A stretch of DNA of 64,000 nucleotides from Psychrobacillus sp. OK032. Lineage in GTDB: Bacteria > Bacillota > Bacilli > Bacillales_A > Planococcaceae. Location of the stretch: NCBI RefSeq assembly GCF_900111345.1, contig NZ_FOGY01000006.1, positions 124,001 to 188,000 on the forward strand, in the 5' to 3' direction. The notes beneath the pieces are model-generated. The model made no database searches, had not been told where the DNA came from, and saw only the letters and a program-made list of their open reading frames with translations. The translations under genes were made by a program, and so were the position numbers. Positions 17,389-25,560 of the stretch are shown here, in pieces; the stretch's first letter is position 1, and each line of letters starts with the position of its first letter.

Positions 17389-17414
17389 ATAGTCTATTCA
17401 TGACTATTTATCCT

Positions 17415-17449
17415 TTATTGGTGCGAGAGTTAAGTTATAATACCAATAA
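17415..17449 (+). promoter_or_regulatory. Promoter region of phnF with flanking inverted repeat
   Basis: TATAAT lies at 17436-17441 upstream of the phnF-like gene. It is enclosed by an eight-bp perfect inverted repeat (17415-17422 and 17442-17449, TTATTGGT and ACCAATAA) spaced 19 bases apart. A GntR-type regulator could bind here and control itself. I did not find the same sequence before phnG. Confidence 0.5.
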
Positions 17450-17470
17450 GCAAAAAAATAAACGATTCAA

Positions 17471-18205
17471 ATGCAAGGGGGGCTCCCTATTTCAGTGGAT
17501 ATGGAAACACAAATTATTGACGATGTCATGCAGCAAATAGTCTCCAAAACAATGAAGCACGGAGAAAAAATACCTTCCGAAAACGAACTCGCCGCCAAAT
17601 ATAAAGTGCCGAGAATGACGGTAAGAAACGCACTGACAAAATTAGAGGAACGAGGATATATATACTCCATTCAAGGAAAAGGACGCTATTTAAAAGAAGC
17701 ATCCACTCAAATTCAGTTACATTTAACAGGTAAAACAAGCTTTACAGATAAAATGAAGGAAGCAGGATATGATTTGAAAACGGAGAATATTCTCTGTGAA
17801 ATGATAGCGTATAACGAACAACTCTTTAATAAAATAAATGCAAACAAAGAGGATAGTGTCTATAAAATAGGGCGAATTCGTTATATCAACGGAGAACCAA
17901 TAGCCATTCACTATTCCTATGTAAGTGATAAGATGTTCGGAGAAATTGAGAAAGATGGTCCAAAAATTAAATCGATGTTCGCTTACTATCGTAAGCTTGG
18001 CTACAAGGAATTTGCCAGTCAGAAAAGCTTGCTAAGCATTACGTTTCCAACTTCCGAGGAACAGCAACTATTATTTTGTAAAAGCATGATACCGCTTATC
18101 GTCGTGGAGAGTGAATGTATCGATGTAGCTTCAAATGAAGTACTTGAACATACAAAAATACTGTATCGTAGTGATAAATTTAAATATGATATTACAATGG
18201 ATTGA
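17471..18205 (+). CDS. phnF: GntR-family (HutC/UTRA) regulator, PhnF-like
   Basis: A one-domain winged helix followed by a UTRA ligand domain, 244 residues. The wHTH is at residues about 15-75 (EKIPSENELAAKYKVPRMTVRNALTKLEERGYIY, given in part). The UTRA domain contains VYKIGRIRYINGEPIAIHYSYV and ends IDVASNEVLEHTKILYRSDKFKY. It stands just upstream of, and in line with, the C-P lyase genes, so it is very likely their local regulator. The start could instead be GTG 17495 or ATG 17501; the run of G residues after 17475 may be the ribosome binding site. Confidence 0.85.
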   Translation: MQGGLPISVDMETQIIDDVMQQIVSKTMKHGEKIPSENELAAKYKVPRMTVRNALTKLEERGYIYSIQGKGRYLKEASTQIQLHLTGKTSFTDKMKEAGYDLKTENILCEMIAYNEQLFNKINANKEDSVYKIGRIRYINGEPIAIHYSYVSDKMFGEIEKDGPKIKSMFAYYRKLGYKEFASQKSLLSITFPTSEEQQLLFCKSMIPLIVVESECIDVASNEVLEHTKILYRSDKFKYDITMD

Positions 18206-18214
18206 CCAAAAAGC

Positions 18215-18255
18215 AACAGGTAAAGGATGAGATTGTCCTTTACCTGTTTTTTTAT
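18215..18255 (+). terminator. Terminator of phnF
   Basis: A perfect 13-bp stem (18215-18227 with 18236-18248), eight-base loop, then TTTTTTT. It separates phnF from the phnG operon. Confidence 0.92.
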
Positions 18256-18317
18256 TGTTTCAGGAAATGTATAACTTCTTCAAAAACAATATAGGAATAA
18301 TGCGTCACAGGAGAAAG

Positions 18318-18413
18318 TTTGTCGTGTTCGGAAGCCAATTTGTCGCTTTCGAGATGGGCTTTGTCGTGTTCGAAGGCTAGTTTGTCGCGTTCACAGTGCA
18401 TTTTGTCTCGTTC
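18318..18413. repeat. Array B: five units, exact 21-bp period, core TTTGTCGCGTTC
   Basis: Five copies of a 12-bp core (TTTGTCGTGTTC, TTTGTCGCTTTC, TTTGTCGTGTTC, TTTGTCGCGTTC, TTTGTCTCGTTC) start at 18318, 18339, 18360, 18381 and 18402. The nine bases between them are unrelated. The core is the reverse complement of array C at 29203-29298. The array stands between the phnF terminator and the G+C-rich element. Confidence 0.92.
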
Positions 18414-18423
18414 AGCCATTTAC

Positions 18424-18655
18424 TGGATTTCGCGCGGCGACTCCAGCGGGAATAGCAGATGTTTTCTGCACCGAAAGCAAAGCGGCAGGTGCATGAGCTG
18501 AAGACCCCGCAGGAGCGCATAAAGGAACAAAGGCTAAGAACGCCACCTCGTGTGGCAACGCCTTCGTGACCAACATCCTGTTGGCCTGAGGAGGCTGAAG
18601 CCATGCCCGCGGAAAGCGTCCGCCCTGCAGCGGAAATTCAAGCGGAAAATTATTA
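18424..18655. repeat. G+C-rich dispersed element
   Basis: About 230 bases that are far richer in G+C than the surroundings and carry no plausible gene. The right end contains CCCGCGGAAAGCGTCCGCC followed by CTGCAGCGGAAATTCAAGCGG. The first 19 bases of this recur exactly, on the other strand, at about 43695-43713. Similar GCGGAAAGCGTCCGC-type intergenic blocks are familiar from Bacillales genomes; this is from general knowledge and was not searched. It may form RNA secondary structure. Confidence 0.7.
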
Positions 18656-18751
18656 GTGCGCATTATTCCTATTTGTGCATGAACTATCGATTATTAAAGG
18701 TTTTTTTCATCGGGAAGAAGTCCGAGCAAGCCAACCCAACGAGTCCAATTA

Positions 18752-18814
18752 TTAAGAAAATTTACAAACATTTACGATACCTTAAAACACAGCAACTTGG
18801 CGACAAGTTAAGAT
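18752..18814 (+). promoter_or_regulatory. Candidate Pho box and promoter of the phn operon
   Basis: TTAAGA (18752), TTTACA (18761), TTTACG (18771) and TTAAAA (18782) form a row of TTwACA-like hexamers at 9-11 base spacing, the layout of PhoP-binding Pho boxes in Bacillus. A weak -10 TAAGAT lies at 18809-18814 and the phnG ATG at 18841, with AAAGGAGG at 18823. PhoP control fits the pathway but is an inference. Confidence 0.45.
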
Positions 18815-18840
18815 GAACTTGCAAAGGAGGATTCAACCGT

Positions 18841-19263
18841 ATGAAAAGAAGAAGAAGAACTGAAATTCTCATTCAAGAAAATGGCCAGTTAGCGCAAGAG
18901 CTAGCGGAAACAATAATAGATGCATATGAATGCAAAGAAATTTTAGCACCGCAATATGGATTAACGATGATTAAAATGCGTGAATCTGCTAAAAAATCTT
19001 TATTTTATATAGGAGAAGTCCTTATAACAGAAGCAAAAGTAGAGATAAATAATTGCATCGGATTAGGAATCGTTGTAGGCATGGAAGATGAACTTGCCAA
19101 ACACCTCGCAATAATCGATGCAGCATATAAAGCAAAATTACCAGAAACAATCACTTGGCGAAATCAGCTAATTGAAGCAGAAAAACAAATCATAAAAGAA
19201 CATGCGAAAAAACAAGCAGAGCTTTTCAAAACGAAAGTTAACTTTGAAACGATGGAAATTTAA
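18841..19263 (+). CDS. phnG: Phosphonate C-P lyase core subunit PhnG
   Basis: A subunit of the PhnGHIJ carbon-phosphorus lyase core, which with PhnI displaces adenine from ATP to form ribose-1-alkylphosphonate triphosphate. 140 residues, normal length. Typical PhnG features are the APQYGLTMIKMRESA segment, FYIGEVLITEAKVEINNCIGLGIVVGMEDELA, described in part, and a helical C-terminus. A consensus AAAGGAGG ten bases upstream supports the ATG. First gene of the operon. Confidence 0.95.
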   Translation: MKRRRRTEILIQENGQLAQELAETIIDAYECKEILAPQYGLTMIKMRESAKKSLFYIGEVLITEAKVEINNCIGLGIVVGMEDELAKHLAIIDAAYKAKLPETITWRNQLIEAEKQIIKEHAKKQAELFKTKVNFETMEI

Positions 19264-19282
19264 CGAAATAAGGAGGGATAGT

Positions 19283-19879
19283 ATGGCTATCGATCAAGTA
19301 CATGATTTGCAGCAAGTGTACAGAAAAGTATTGCATAGTATGTCACGACCAGGCACAATTTCTTCGCTAGCTGATAACGCGAAAAAAGTAGATTTTAACC
19401 TTTCGTGCTTTCATGCAACGTTCTTAAGTGCGATGACATTTTTGGATGCGGAAGTGACATTTCATATTCTTTCAACAGAGCAACAAAGCTTAATAGATAA
19501 AATTTCGGCATATACATCCTCAAAATATGCACCGATTAACGAAGCGGATTTTATCATTATTCTTCAGGAAGATACAGAAGAGTCCATTCAACATGCTTTT
19601 GCGGAGTGTAAAAATGGCACGCTCATTGATCCACAACATTCTTCGATATGGATTATTGAAAGTTCAACCTTATCTAATTCGGGCGAACTAACATTAACAG
19701 GTCCTGGTATACAACATGAAGCTAGGCTACATACAAGTTTAAGCTCATCATTGTGGCAAGCAAGAAACGAACGAACAAAGGAATATCCACTAGGCATCGA
19801 CTTAATTATCACAGATGAGAATGCCCAAGTTGTCTGTATTCCTCGTACAACTACAGTGGAAATTACGGGGGTGAGCTAA
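19283..19879 (+). CDS. phnH: Phosphonate C-P lyase subunit PhnH
   Basis: PhnH belongs to the C-P lyase core complex; its exact catalytic part is unclear. 198 residues. It begins MAIDQVHDLQQVYRKVLHSM and soon has SRPGTISSL, the family signature. The ATG follows AGGAGGG by a normal spacing, so the longer frame that overlaps phnG is rejected. The stop codon overlaps the phnI start (TAATG). Confidence 0.95.
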   Translation: MAIDQVHDLQQVYRKVLHSMSRPGTISSLADNAKKVDFNLSCFHATFLSAMTFLDAEVTFHILSTEQQSLIDKISAYTSSKYAPINEADFIIILQEDTEESIQHAFAECKNGTLIDPQHSSIWIIESSTLSNSGELTLTGPGIQHEARLHTSLSSSLWQARNERTKEYPLGIDLIITDENAQVVCIPRTTTVEITGVS

Positions 19880-20994
19880 TGGGTTACGTTCCAGTAAAAG
19901 GTGGTACACAAGCAATTGATGCCTCTATTAAGCGTTTAAAATACGAGCGTTTAAAAGGGAATGAAACAATAGAGATCCATACAATTATGTCCACGATGCG
20001 TGGAATGATTGATCAAGTAATGTCCGAAAGTAGCTTATATTCACCTTTCTTAGCTGCGCTAGCGATTAAACAAGCGGAAGGTAGTATGGAGGAAGCGGTT
20101 TTCCTTATGCGTGCGCATCGATCTACACTGCCTCGACCTTATTACAGTAAGACAGTGGAACCCGAGGCTATGCTAGTCGAGCGTCGCATTTCCGCAAGCT
20201 TTAAAGATATCCCAGGTGGTCAACTATTAGGTGCGACTCATGATTATACGCATCGATTATTAGATTTTGATTTGATAGGTGAAAGTTCAGAAAGCATCCA
20301 ACAGTGGCTAAACAACTACCAAATGGAATTGCAGCAAGTAGAAACTTTTGATGAAGTGAAATATTTCCCTAAAGTAGTAGATTATTTACGCGAAGAAGGG
20401 CTGTTTGAGAAATACGAGGAAAATAACACGGCGCCTAAAGACATTACCAAACAAAGTTTACAATTTCCTTCTACTAGAAGTGAGAGACTACAAGTATTGA
20501 CACGTGGGCAAACGGGAGCTGTCACATCTCTTGGATATGCTTCTTTAAGAGGATACGGGCAAGTGCATCCGAACGTCGGCGAAGTGCGTGTTGGTGCTGT
20601 TCCTATTTATGTAGGGCATCCAAATGAAATGGAACACGATACAGATGAAGACTTTTATATCGGGGACATTAAAGTAACAGAAGTGGAGTCATTTGTCCCG
20701 ACACAAGTGAAAAATGCCAACAATGAATATGAACTACAATTTGAAATTGGCTACGGCATTTGCTACGGGCAAAATGAAACGAAGGCGATTGCGATGAGTA
20801 TTCTTGATCAATGTCTTGAGCATCCAGAAGCTGATTTTCCTACACATGATGAGGAATTTGTTTTATTGCACATCGATTCTGTGGAGTCGACAGGGTTTAT
20901 TTCCCACTTGAAATTACCACATTATGTGACGTTCCAATCCAGGCTGGACAGTGTACGCCAAGTGAAGAAAGAGGTGCAGGAAGTTGAAAACTAA
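19879..20994 (+). CDS. phnI: Phosphonate C-P lyase subunit PhnI (nucleosidase)
   Basis: PhnI is the nucleosidase that, with PhnG, PhnH and PhnL, transfers the phosphonate to the ribose of ATP. 371 residues, normal length. Family segments include GYVPVKGGTQAIDASIKRLKY (in part), LLGATHDYTHRLLDFDL, QVLTRGQTGAVTSLGYASLRGYG and a C-terminal HYVTFQSRLDSVRQVK. The 3' end overlaps phnJ by 11 bases. Confidence 0.96.
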   Translation: MGYVPVKGGTQAIDASIKRLKYERLKGNETIEIHTIMSTMRGMIDQVMSESSLYSPFLAALAIKQAEGSMEEAVFLMRAHRSTLPRPYYSKTVEPEAMLVERRISASFKDIPGGQLLGATHDYTHRLLDFDLIGESSESIQQWLNNYQMELQQVETFDEVKYFPKVVDYLREEGLFEKYEENNTAPKDITKQSLQFPSTRSERLQVLTRGQTGAVTSLGYASLRGYGQVHPNVGEVRVGAVPIYVGHPNEMEHDTDEDFYIGDIKVTEVESFVPTQVKNANNEYELQFEIGYGICYGQNETKAIAMSILDQCLEHPEADFPTHDEEFVLLHIDSVESTGFISHLKLPHYVTFQSRLDSVRQVKKEVQEVEN

Positions 20995-21850
20995 TACGCA
21001 TTTTGCTTTTTTCGATGAAGGTTCTAAAAAAGAAATTCGCCGTGCGATTATGAAGGCTGTTGCGATTCCTGGCTATCAAGTGCCGTTTGCTTCTAGAGAA
21101 ATGCCTATTGCAAGAGGTTGGGGGACAGGTGGTTTGCAAATTACACTTTCCATTATCGGAAAATCCGATGTGCTGAAAGTGATTGACCAAGGTGCAGATG
21201 AATCGGTGAATGCTGTTAGCATAAAAAAATTAGTTCATGAAACAACGGGTGTTGAGCTAACTGAACAAACGAATAAAGCGAGTGTTATCCAATCGAGGCA
21301 CCGTATACCTGAAGTGGCGCTAACGGAAGATCAAATTATCGTCCTGCAAGTTCCAATGCCGGAACCACTACGCAAAGTGGAAGCGAGCGAATATATGACA
21401 AAGAGAATGCATGCAGAAGATGATTATAGCGGCGTGTGGCTCATGTTATTCGAACAAATTATGAAATACGGCAAGACAGCTACTTCAGCAGATCATCCAG
21501 TTTACGTAAATGGCCGGTATGTAATGGCTCCTAGTCCGATACCGCGATTTGATAACTCCAAATTGCACCAATCGGAAGCTTTAATACTACTGGGAGCAGG
21601 GAGAGAAAAGAAAATATATGCAGTACCACCTTATACAAATGTAGAATCACTTGCTTTTGAGGATTATCCTTTTTCGGTAGAAGTTTTCGAAGGTAAGCAT
21701 TGTCACTTATGTGGTTCAACAGATGTCTTTTTAGATGAATTAATCGACCCGGAAACAGGAGAAACGATTCATCAATGTAATGATACAAGCTACTGTATAG
21801 AGCAGTTGAATAAGAAAGCAGAAGCGGAGGTGCAAACAAGCTATGCTTGA
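20984..21850 (+). CDS. phnJ: C-P lyase PhnJ, radical SAM enzyme
   Basis: Cleaves the C-P bond of 5-phosphoribosyl-1-alkylphosphonate by radical SAM chemistry. 288 residues. The four conserved cysteines are C240, C243, C265 and C271 (HCHLCGSTD and HQCNDTSYC), one position from the E. coli numbers 241, 244, 266 and 272. The last of these is the thiyl-radical cysteine. The glycine-rich PGYQVPFASREMPIARGWG near the N-terminus includes the glycine proposed to carry a radical. The start is a TTG preceded by GCAGGAAG inside phnI. Confidence 0.97.
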   Translation: MKTNTHFAFFDEGSKKEIRRAIMKAVAIPGYQVPFASREMPIARGWGTGGLQITLSIIGKSDVLKVIDQGADESVNAVSIKKLVHETTGVELTEQTNKASVIQSRHRIPEVALTEDQIIVLQVPMPEPLRKVEASEYMTKRMHAEDDYSGVWLMLFEQIMKYGKTATSADHPVYVNGRYVMAPSPIPRFDNSKLHQSEALILLGAGREKKIYAVPPYTNVESLAFEDYPFSVEVFEGKHCHLCGSTDVFLDELIDPETGETIHQCNDTSYCIEQLNKKAEAEVQTSYA

Positions 21851-22682
21851 AGAGCCAATATTACAAGTACGAAACTTACGCAAACAATTTGGAACGGGAT
21901 GCATGGAATGTGCGGAAGTAGAAACTCGAAAACTAGAGAAAAACTTCTGTAAAAATTGTGGCACCGTGTATGCTTGCCAAGATATTTCCTTCGACTTGTA
22001 TCCAGGAGAGATTTTGGGGATTGTCGGAGAAAGTGGAAGTGGAAAATCGACGATGATGCAATGTTTGTACTTCGACAACGAAGTGTCGTCGGGGGAAGCT
22101 TTTATCAACACCCCCGAATTGGTGAGCAACAATGTATTTGAACTGTCCGCTCAGAAAAAGCGTTCCATCCGAAATCATGTTTATGGCATGGTTTATCAAA
22201 ATCCAGTGCACGGTTTGAAAATGAATTTTTCTTCTGTCGGTAATATCGCCGAGAAACTAATTGCAGCGGGAAACCGAAATGTTGGACAAATGGAAGCAAC
22301 TAGTAAAAAGCTGCTAGAAAATGTGCATATCCCGTTACATCGTATGAAGGAAGAACCGAGAAACTTCTCTGGTGGGATGCAGCAACGTGTTCAAATTGCG
22401 AAAGCATTATCAAACAATCCACCAATCCTATTTTTAGACGAAGTAACGACAGGACTCGATTTATCTGTACAAGCAAATGTACTCGATTTAATCAAAGTAA
22501 TCCAACGTGATTTAGGGATTAGCATGATTGTCGTATCACATGATTTAGCTGTCATACGTATGCTCGCAGACCGGACCATTGTTTTACTAAACGGAAAAAT
22601 TATCGAAGAAGGTTTAACAGATCAAGTGTTAGAAGACCCACAACATGAGTACACGCAACAATTAGTCTACTCATTACTATAG
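21843..22682 (+). CDS. phnK: C-P lyase ABC-type ATPase PhnK
   Basis: An ABC-ATPase that docks on the PhnJ side of the C-P lyase core rather than on a membrane transporter. 279 residues with Walker A GESGSGKSTM, signature FSGGMQQRVQIAK and Walker B ILFLDEVTTGLD. It carries an extra cysteine-rich insertion near residues 20-45 (CMECAEVE ... CKNCGTVYAC) after the first strand, common in PhnK. The ATG overlaps the end of phnJ by eight bases. Confidence 0.95.
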   Translation: MLEEPILQVRNLRKQFGTGCMECAEVETRKLEKNFCKNCGTVYACQDISFDLYPGEILGIVGESGSGKSTMMQCLYFDNEVSSGEAFINTPELVSNNVFELSAQKKRSIRNHVYGMVYQNPVHGLKMNFSSVGNIAEKLIAAGNRNVGQMEATSKKLLENVHIPLHRMKEEPRNFSGGMQQRVQIAKALSNNPPILFLDEVTTGLDLSVQANVLDLIKVIQRDLGISMIVVSHDLAVIRMLADRTIVLLNGKIIEEGLTDQVLEDPQHEYTQQLVYSLL

Positions 22683-22696
22683 GAGGAACGACCACT

Positions 22697-23878
22697 TTGT
22701 ATATTATTCATAATGGAAAAGTTATAACAGAAGAGGGAATTATCGAAGGAAAAGCTGTCGTTGTTGTGGGAGAGATCATCGAATCGATTATCCCGGAAGC
22801 AAACATAATAAATTATCCAAATGCTGAGCTAATCGATGCAAAAGGTGGATATATTTCACCAGGTTTTATCGATATTCATTCAGATTATATCGAAACGGTT
22901 GCTTCACCTAGGCCGACTAGTATGATGGATTTCAATATTAGTTTAAGAGAAGCTGAGAAGATATTGATCAGCCACGGAATTACGACGATGTTCCATTCCC
23001 TTTCTTTTTACAAAGAAGACGTATTTACTCATAAACCGATGCGAAATCCGAAAAATATTCAACGAATGGTAGATGCGATAGATGCGACGCATCATGAATT
23101 GCATTTAATACGCCACCGTTTACATGCCCGTTTTGAAATAGACAATATCGATGAAGTAGATAGTCTTGTCCAAAATATCGAAGATGGTAAAGTACATTTA
23201 CTATCCTTTATGGATCATACACCTGGTCAAGGACAATATCGTAATTTAGAAGTGTACCGCGAAACATTAAAGGGATACCGAAACATTTCCGATGATGATG
23301 TAAATGTACTCATTGCAGAACGACAAAGCACAGAGTTTTTAACAATTGAAAAGATTAAGGAAGTCGCGGATATTGCTTTATCTAAGGGAATTGCAGTTGC
23401 ATCGCATGACGATGACGATATTAAAAAGTTAGAGCTAGTGCGATCGTTTGGAACGACTATTAGTGAGTTTCCTATCACGCTAGAAGTTGCTAAAAAGGCA
23501 AAAGAAATCGGTTTACATACAATTGCTGGTGCACCAAATGTGTTACTTGGTGGATCACACTCTGGAAACTTATCAGCAGCAGAAGCCATTGCGCATGATT
23601 GTGTTGATATTCTTTGTAGTGATTACTATCCTGCAGCGCTACTTCACGCCATCTTTGATTTACATGAAAAGTACGGAAATGATCTACACAAAATGTTCAT
23701 GATGGTTACGCTTAATCCAGCGAAAGCTGTACGCATGGACGAAGAGCTAGGTTCGATAAAAGTTGGTAAAAAAGCAGACATACTTGTCATTGAAAGAATG
23801 GAAGATGGCTATCCGATGTTGACTGCAACGATGGTCAACGGTGTTTTAATAACAACAACCAATTACCGGATTAAATAA
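22697..23878 (+). CDS. phnM: Ribose-1-phosphonate triphosphate diphosphatase PhnM
   Basis: An amidohydrolase-superfamily enzyme that removes pyrophosphate from ribose-1-alkylphosphonate triphosphate. 393 residues. Metal-site segments are SPGFIDIHSDYIE, LLSFMDHTPGQGQY, ASHDDDD and CSDYYPAALLHA; the C-terminus VGKKADILVIE is typical. The start is TTG after AGGAGG with good spacing. In E. coli phnM follows phnL; here it precedes phnL. Confidence 0.95.
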   Translation: MYIIHNGKVITEEGIIEGKAVVVVGEIIESIIPEANIINYPNAELIDAKGGYISPGFIDIHSDYIETVASPRPTSMMDFNISLREAEKILISHGITTMFHSLSFYKEDVFTHKPMRNPKNIQRMVDAIDATHHELHLIRHRLHARFEIDNIDEVDSLVQNIEDGKVHLLSFMDHTPGQGQYRNLEVYRETLKGYRNISDDDVNVLIAERQSTEFLTIEKIKEVADIALSKGIAVASHDDDDIKKLELVRSFGTTISEFPITLEVAKKAKEIGLHTIAGAPNVLLGGSHSGNLSAAEAIAHDCVDILCSDYYPAALLHAIFDLHEKYGNDLHKMFMMVTLNPAKAVRMDEELGSIKVGKKADILVIERMEDGYPMLTATMVNGVLITTTNYRIK

Positions 23879-23898
23879 TGAAATGAGGAGATAGCCAT

Positions 23899-24621
23899 AT
23901 GGCGATGCTAGAAATAGTGGATTTTGGCAAGCGTTTCACCATTCATCATTTAGGAAAAACGATGCCTGCTATCCAAAATATCAATCTTTCGTTGGAAGCA
24001 GGAGAATTCATAGGAATTGTCGGTAAGAGTGGTAGTGGAAAGTCCACCATACTAAAGAGTATTTATCGAACGTACTTACCTGATGAAGGGAAAATTATGT
24101 ACGACTCCGAACGCTTTGGGGAAACTGATTTGGCACAAATCTCTGAAAGGCAAATGTTGTATTTGAGAAAATATGAAATTGGCTATGTGTCACAGTTTTT
24201 AAGTGTGATGCCGAGAACGACATGCCGCCAGCTCGTAACGAACGCATTACTAGAAATGGGCGAGTCGGAAGCAGTTGCACTCAAAGAAGCAGAAAAAGCT
24301 CTAGCTCATTTTGAGTTAGATCCAAAACTATGGGACAGCTATCCCAATACATTTTCCGGTGGAGAAAAACTGCGATTGAATATCGCGATGGCGACTGTTA
24401 AAAAGCCTAGATTATTACTACTAGATGAACCAACCGCAAGCCTAGACCAACAATCCAAAATAAAAGTTCGAGAAATCATTGAGAAATTAAAAAAACAAGG
24501 CACCACTTTAGTTGGGATTTTTCATGATATCGAATTTATGGATGGTTTATGCGACAAAGTTTACGACATGCAAACAAGGCAACTGACGATAACGAAAGAA
24601 GTAGTAATTCATGAAAGCTGA
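23899..24621 (+). CDS. phnL: C-P lyase ABC-type ATPase PhnL
   Basis: Second ABC-ATPase of the C-P lyase machinery, 240 residues. Walker A GKSGSGKSTILKS, signature FSGGEKLRLNIAMA, Walker B LLLLDEPTASLDQ. The segment QIGYVSQFLSVMPRTT (approximate) is PhnL-like. GAGGAG upstream supports the ATG. Its 3' end overlaps the PHP gene by 11 bases, which places that gene firmly in the operon. Confidence 0.95.
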   Translation: MAMLEIVDFGKRFTIHHLGKTMPAIQNINLSLEAGEFIGIVGKSGSGKSTILKSIYRTYLPDEGKIMYDSERFGETDLAQISERQMLYLRKYEIGYVSQFLSVMPRTTCRQLVTNALLEMGESEAVALKEAEKALAHFELDPKLWDSYPNTFSGGEKLRLNIAMATVKKPRLLLLDEPTASLDQQSKIKVREIIEKLKKQGTTLVGIFHDIEFMDGLCDKVYDMQTRQLTITKEVVIHES

Positions 24622-25435
24622 TTTACATGTTCATAGTAGCTACTCAGACGGATCTGAGACGGTCGAAACGGTGATGAAGCTTGCAAAGGAGCGCGGTGTA
24701 ACACAAATTAGTTTTGTCGACCACGATACAGTTAAAGGACTACCTGAGGTGATTATGCTCGGTGAAAAATACCATATAGAGGTTATTCCAGGTATTGAAA
24801 TCTCTGCGTATGACTTTAAAAGAGATCGTAAAGTACATATACTCGGCTATAACTATAACGCAGATGCAGTACATATTAGATCTGTTTGCGACGAGTTACT
24901 CAAACGACGCCAAGTTCATTCTCTTTGGCAAATAAAACAAATCCAAACCTCAGGATATGAACTAGATATCAAACAAATCATAGAAACAGCAAAACCTTCG
25001 GAGACGGTTTACAAACAGCATATTATGCGTCATTTAACAGAAGCCGACTATACATCTCATGCATACAAGCAATTGTATAAAAGCTTATTTAAAGGAGATG
25101 GGGTAGCATCAGGAGACATTGTATACATTGATGTATTTGATGCTGTGAAAGCAATTGTCGCAGACGGGGGACTTGCTGTCGTGGCACACCCAGGTCAGTT
25201 AGATTCGTATGATTTGATTCCGGAGCTTGTGCCGCATGGATTAGGGGGAATCGAGCGAAATCATTTGGATCATACTGCTAGCGATCATCAAAAGGTAGAG
25301 TCTTTAGCCAAGCAATATGGACTGGTTATGACAGGTGGCTCGGACTTTCATGGCACATATGGTGCGACCGTCGAACTTGGTGAGATTACTAGTCCATCAA
25401 GTCTTCTTAAAGTAATAAAAAGTTGGTGTAAATAA
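24611..25435 (+). CDS. PHP-domain phosphoesterase in the C-P lyase operon, probable PhnP substitute
   Basis: A PHP (polymerase and histidinol phosphatase) domain protein of 274 residues. Metal ligands are seen in DLHVHSSYSDGS, FVDHDTVKG, VIPGIEISAY, AVVAHPGQLD, EIRNHLDH-like IERNHLDHT and GGSDFHGTYG. The operon has no phnP or phnN, whose products open the 1,2-cyclic phosphate left by PhnJ and remake PRPP. A PHP enzyme called PhnPP in Eggerthella lenta is known to hydrolyse this cyclic phosphate through both ester bonds. The same role is inferred here from position and family. Confidence 0.85.
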   Translation: MKADLHVHSSYSDGSETVETVMKLAKERGVTQISFVDHDTVKGLPEVIMLGEKYHIEVIPGIEISAYDFKRDRKVHILGYNYNADAVHIRSVCDELLKRRQVHSLWQIKQIQTSGYELDIKQIIETAKPSETVYKQHIMRHLTEADYTSHAYKQLYKSLFKGDGVASGDIVYIDVFDAVKAIVADGGLAVVAHPGQLDSYDLIPELVPHGLGGIERNHLDHTASDHQKVESLAKQYGLVMTGGSDFHGTYGATVELGEITSPSSLLKVIKSWCK

Positions 25436-25560
25436 GGTTAATACTTTATAAAGTTACTGTAAATTCCCACAATTGTAAAAAGTAATATGGTTCAATATTA
25501 AAGTAAGGTGAGCTAACAACATTGCACTGCCATTTTATTTAGCGAAAAGGAGAATTAGTA

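Noticed and set aside
18215-18255. The phnF terminator region as a riboswitch
   Set aside because: It is a simple stem with a T-run directly after a stop codon and has no conserved aptamer blocks.
18377-18816. Several open frames inside the G+C-rich element
   Set aside because: They run in opposite directions through a non-coding repeat, have arginine- and cysteine-rich random composition and no ribosome binding sites.
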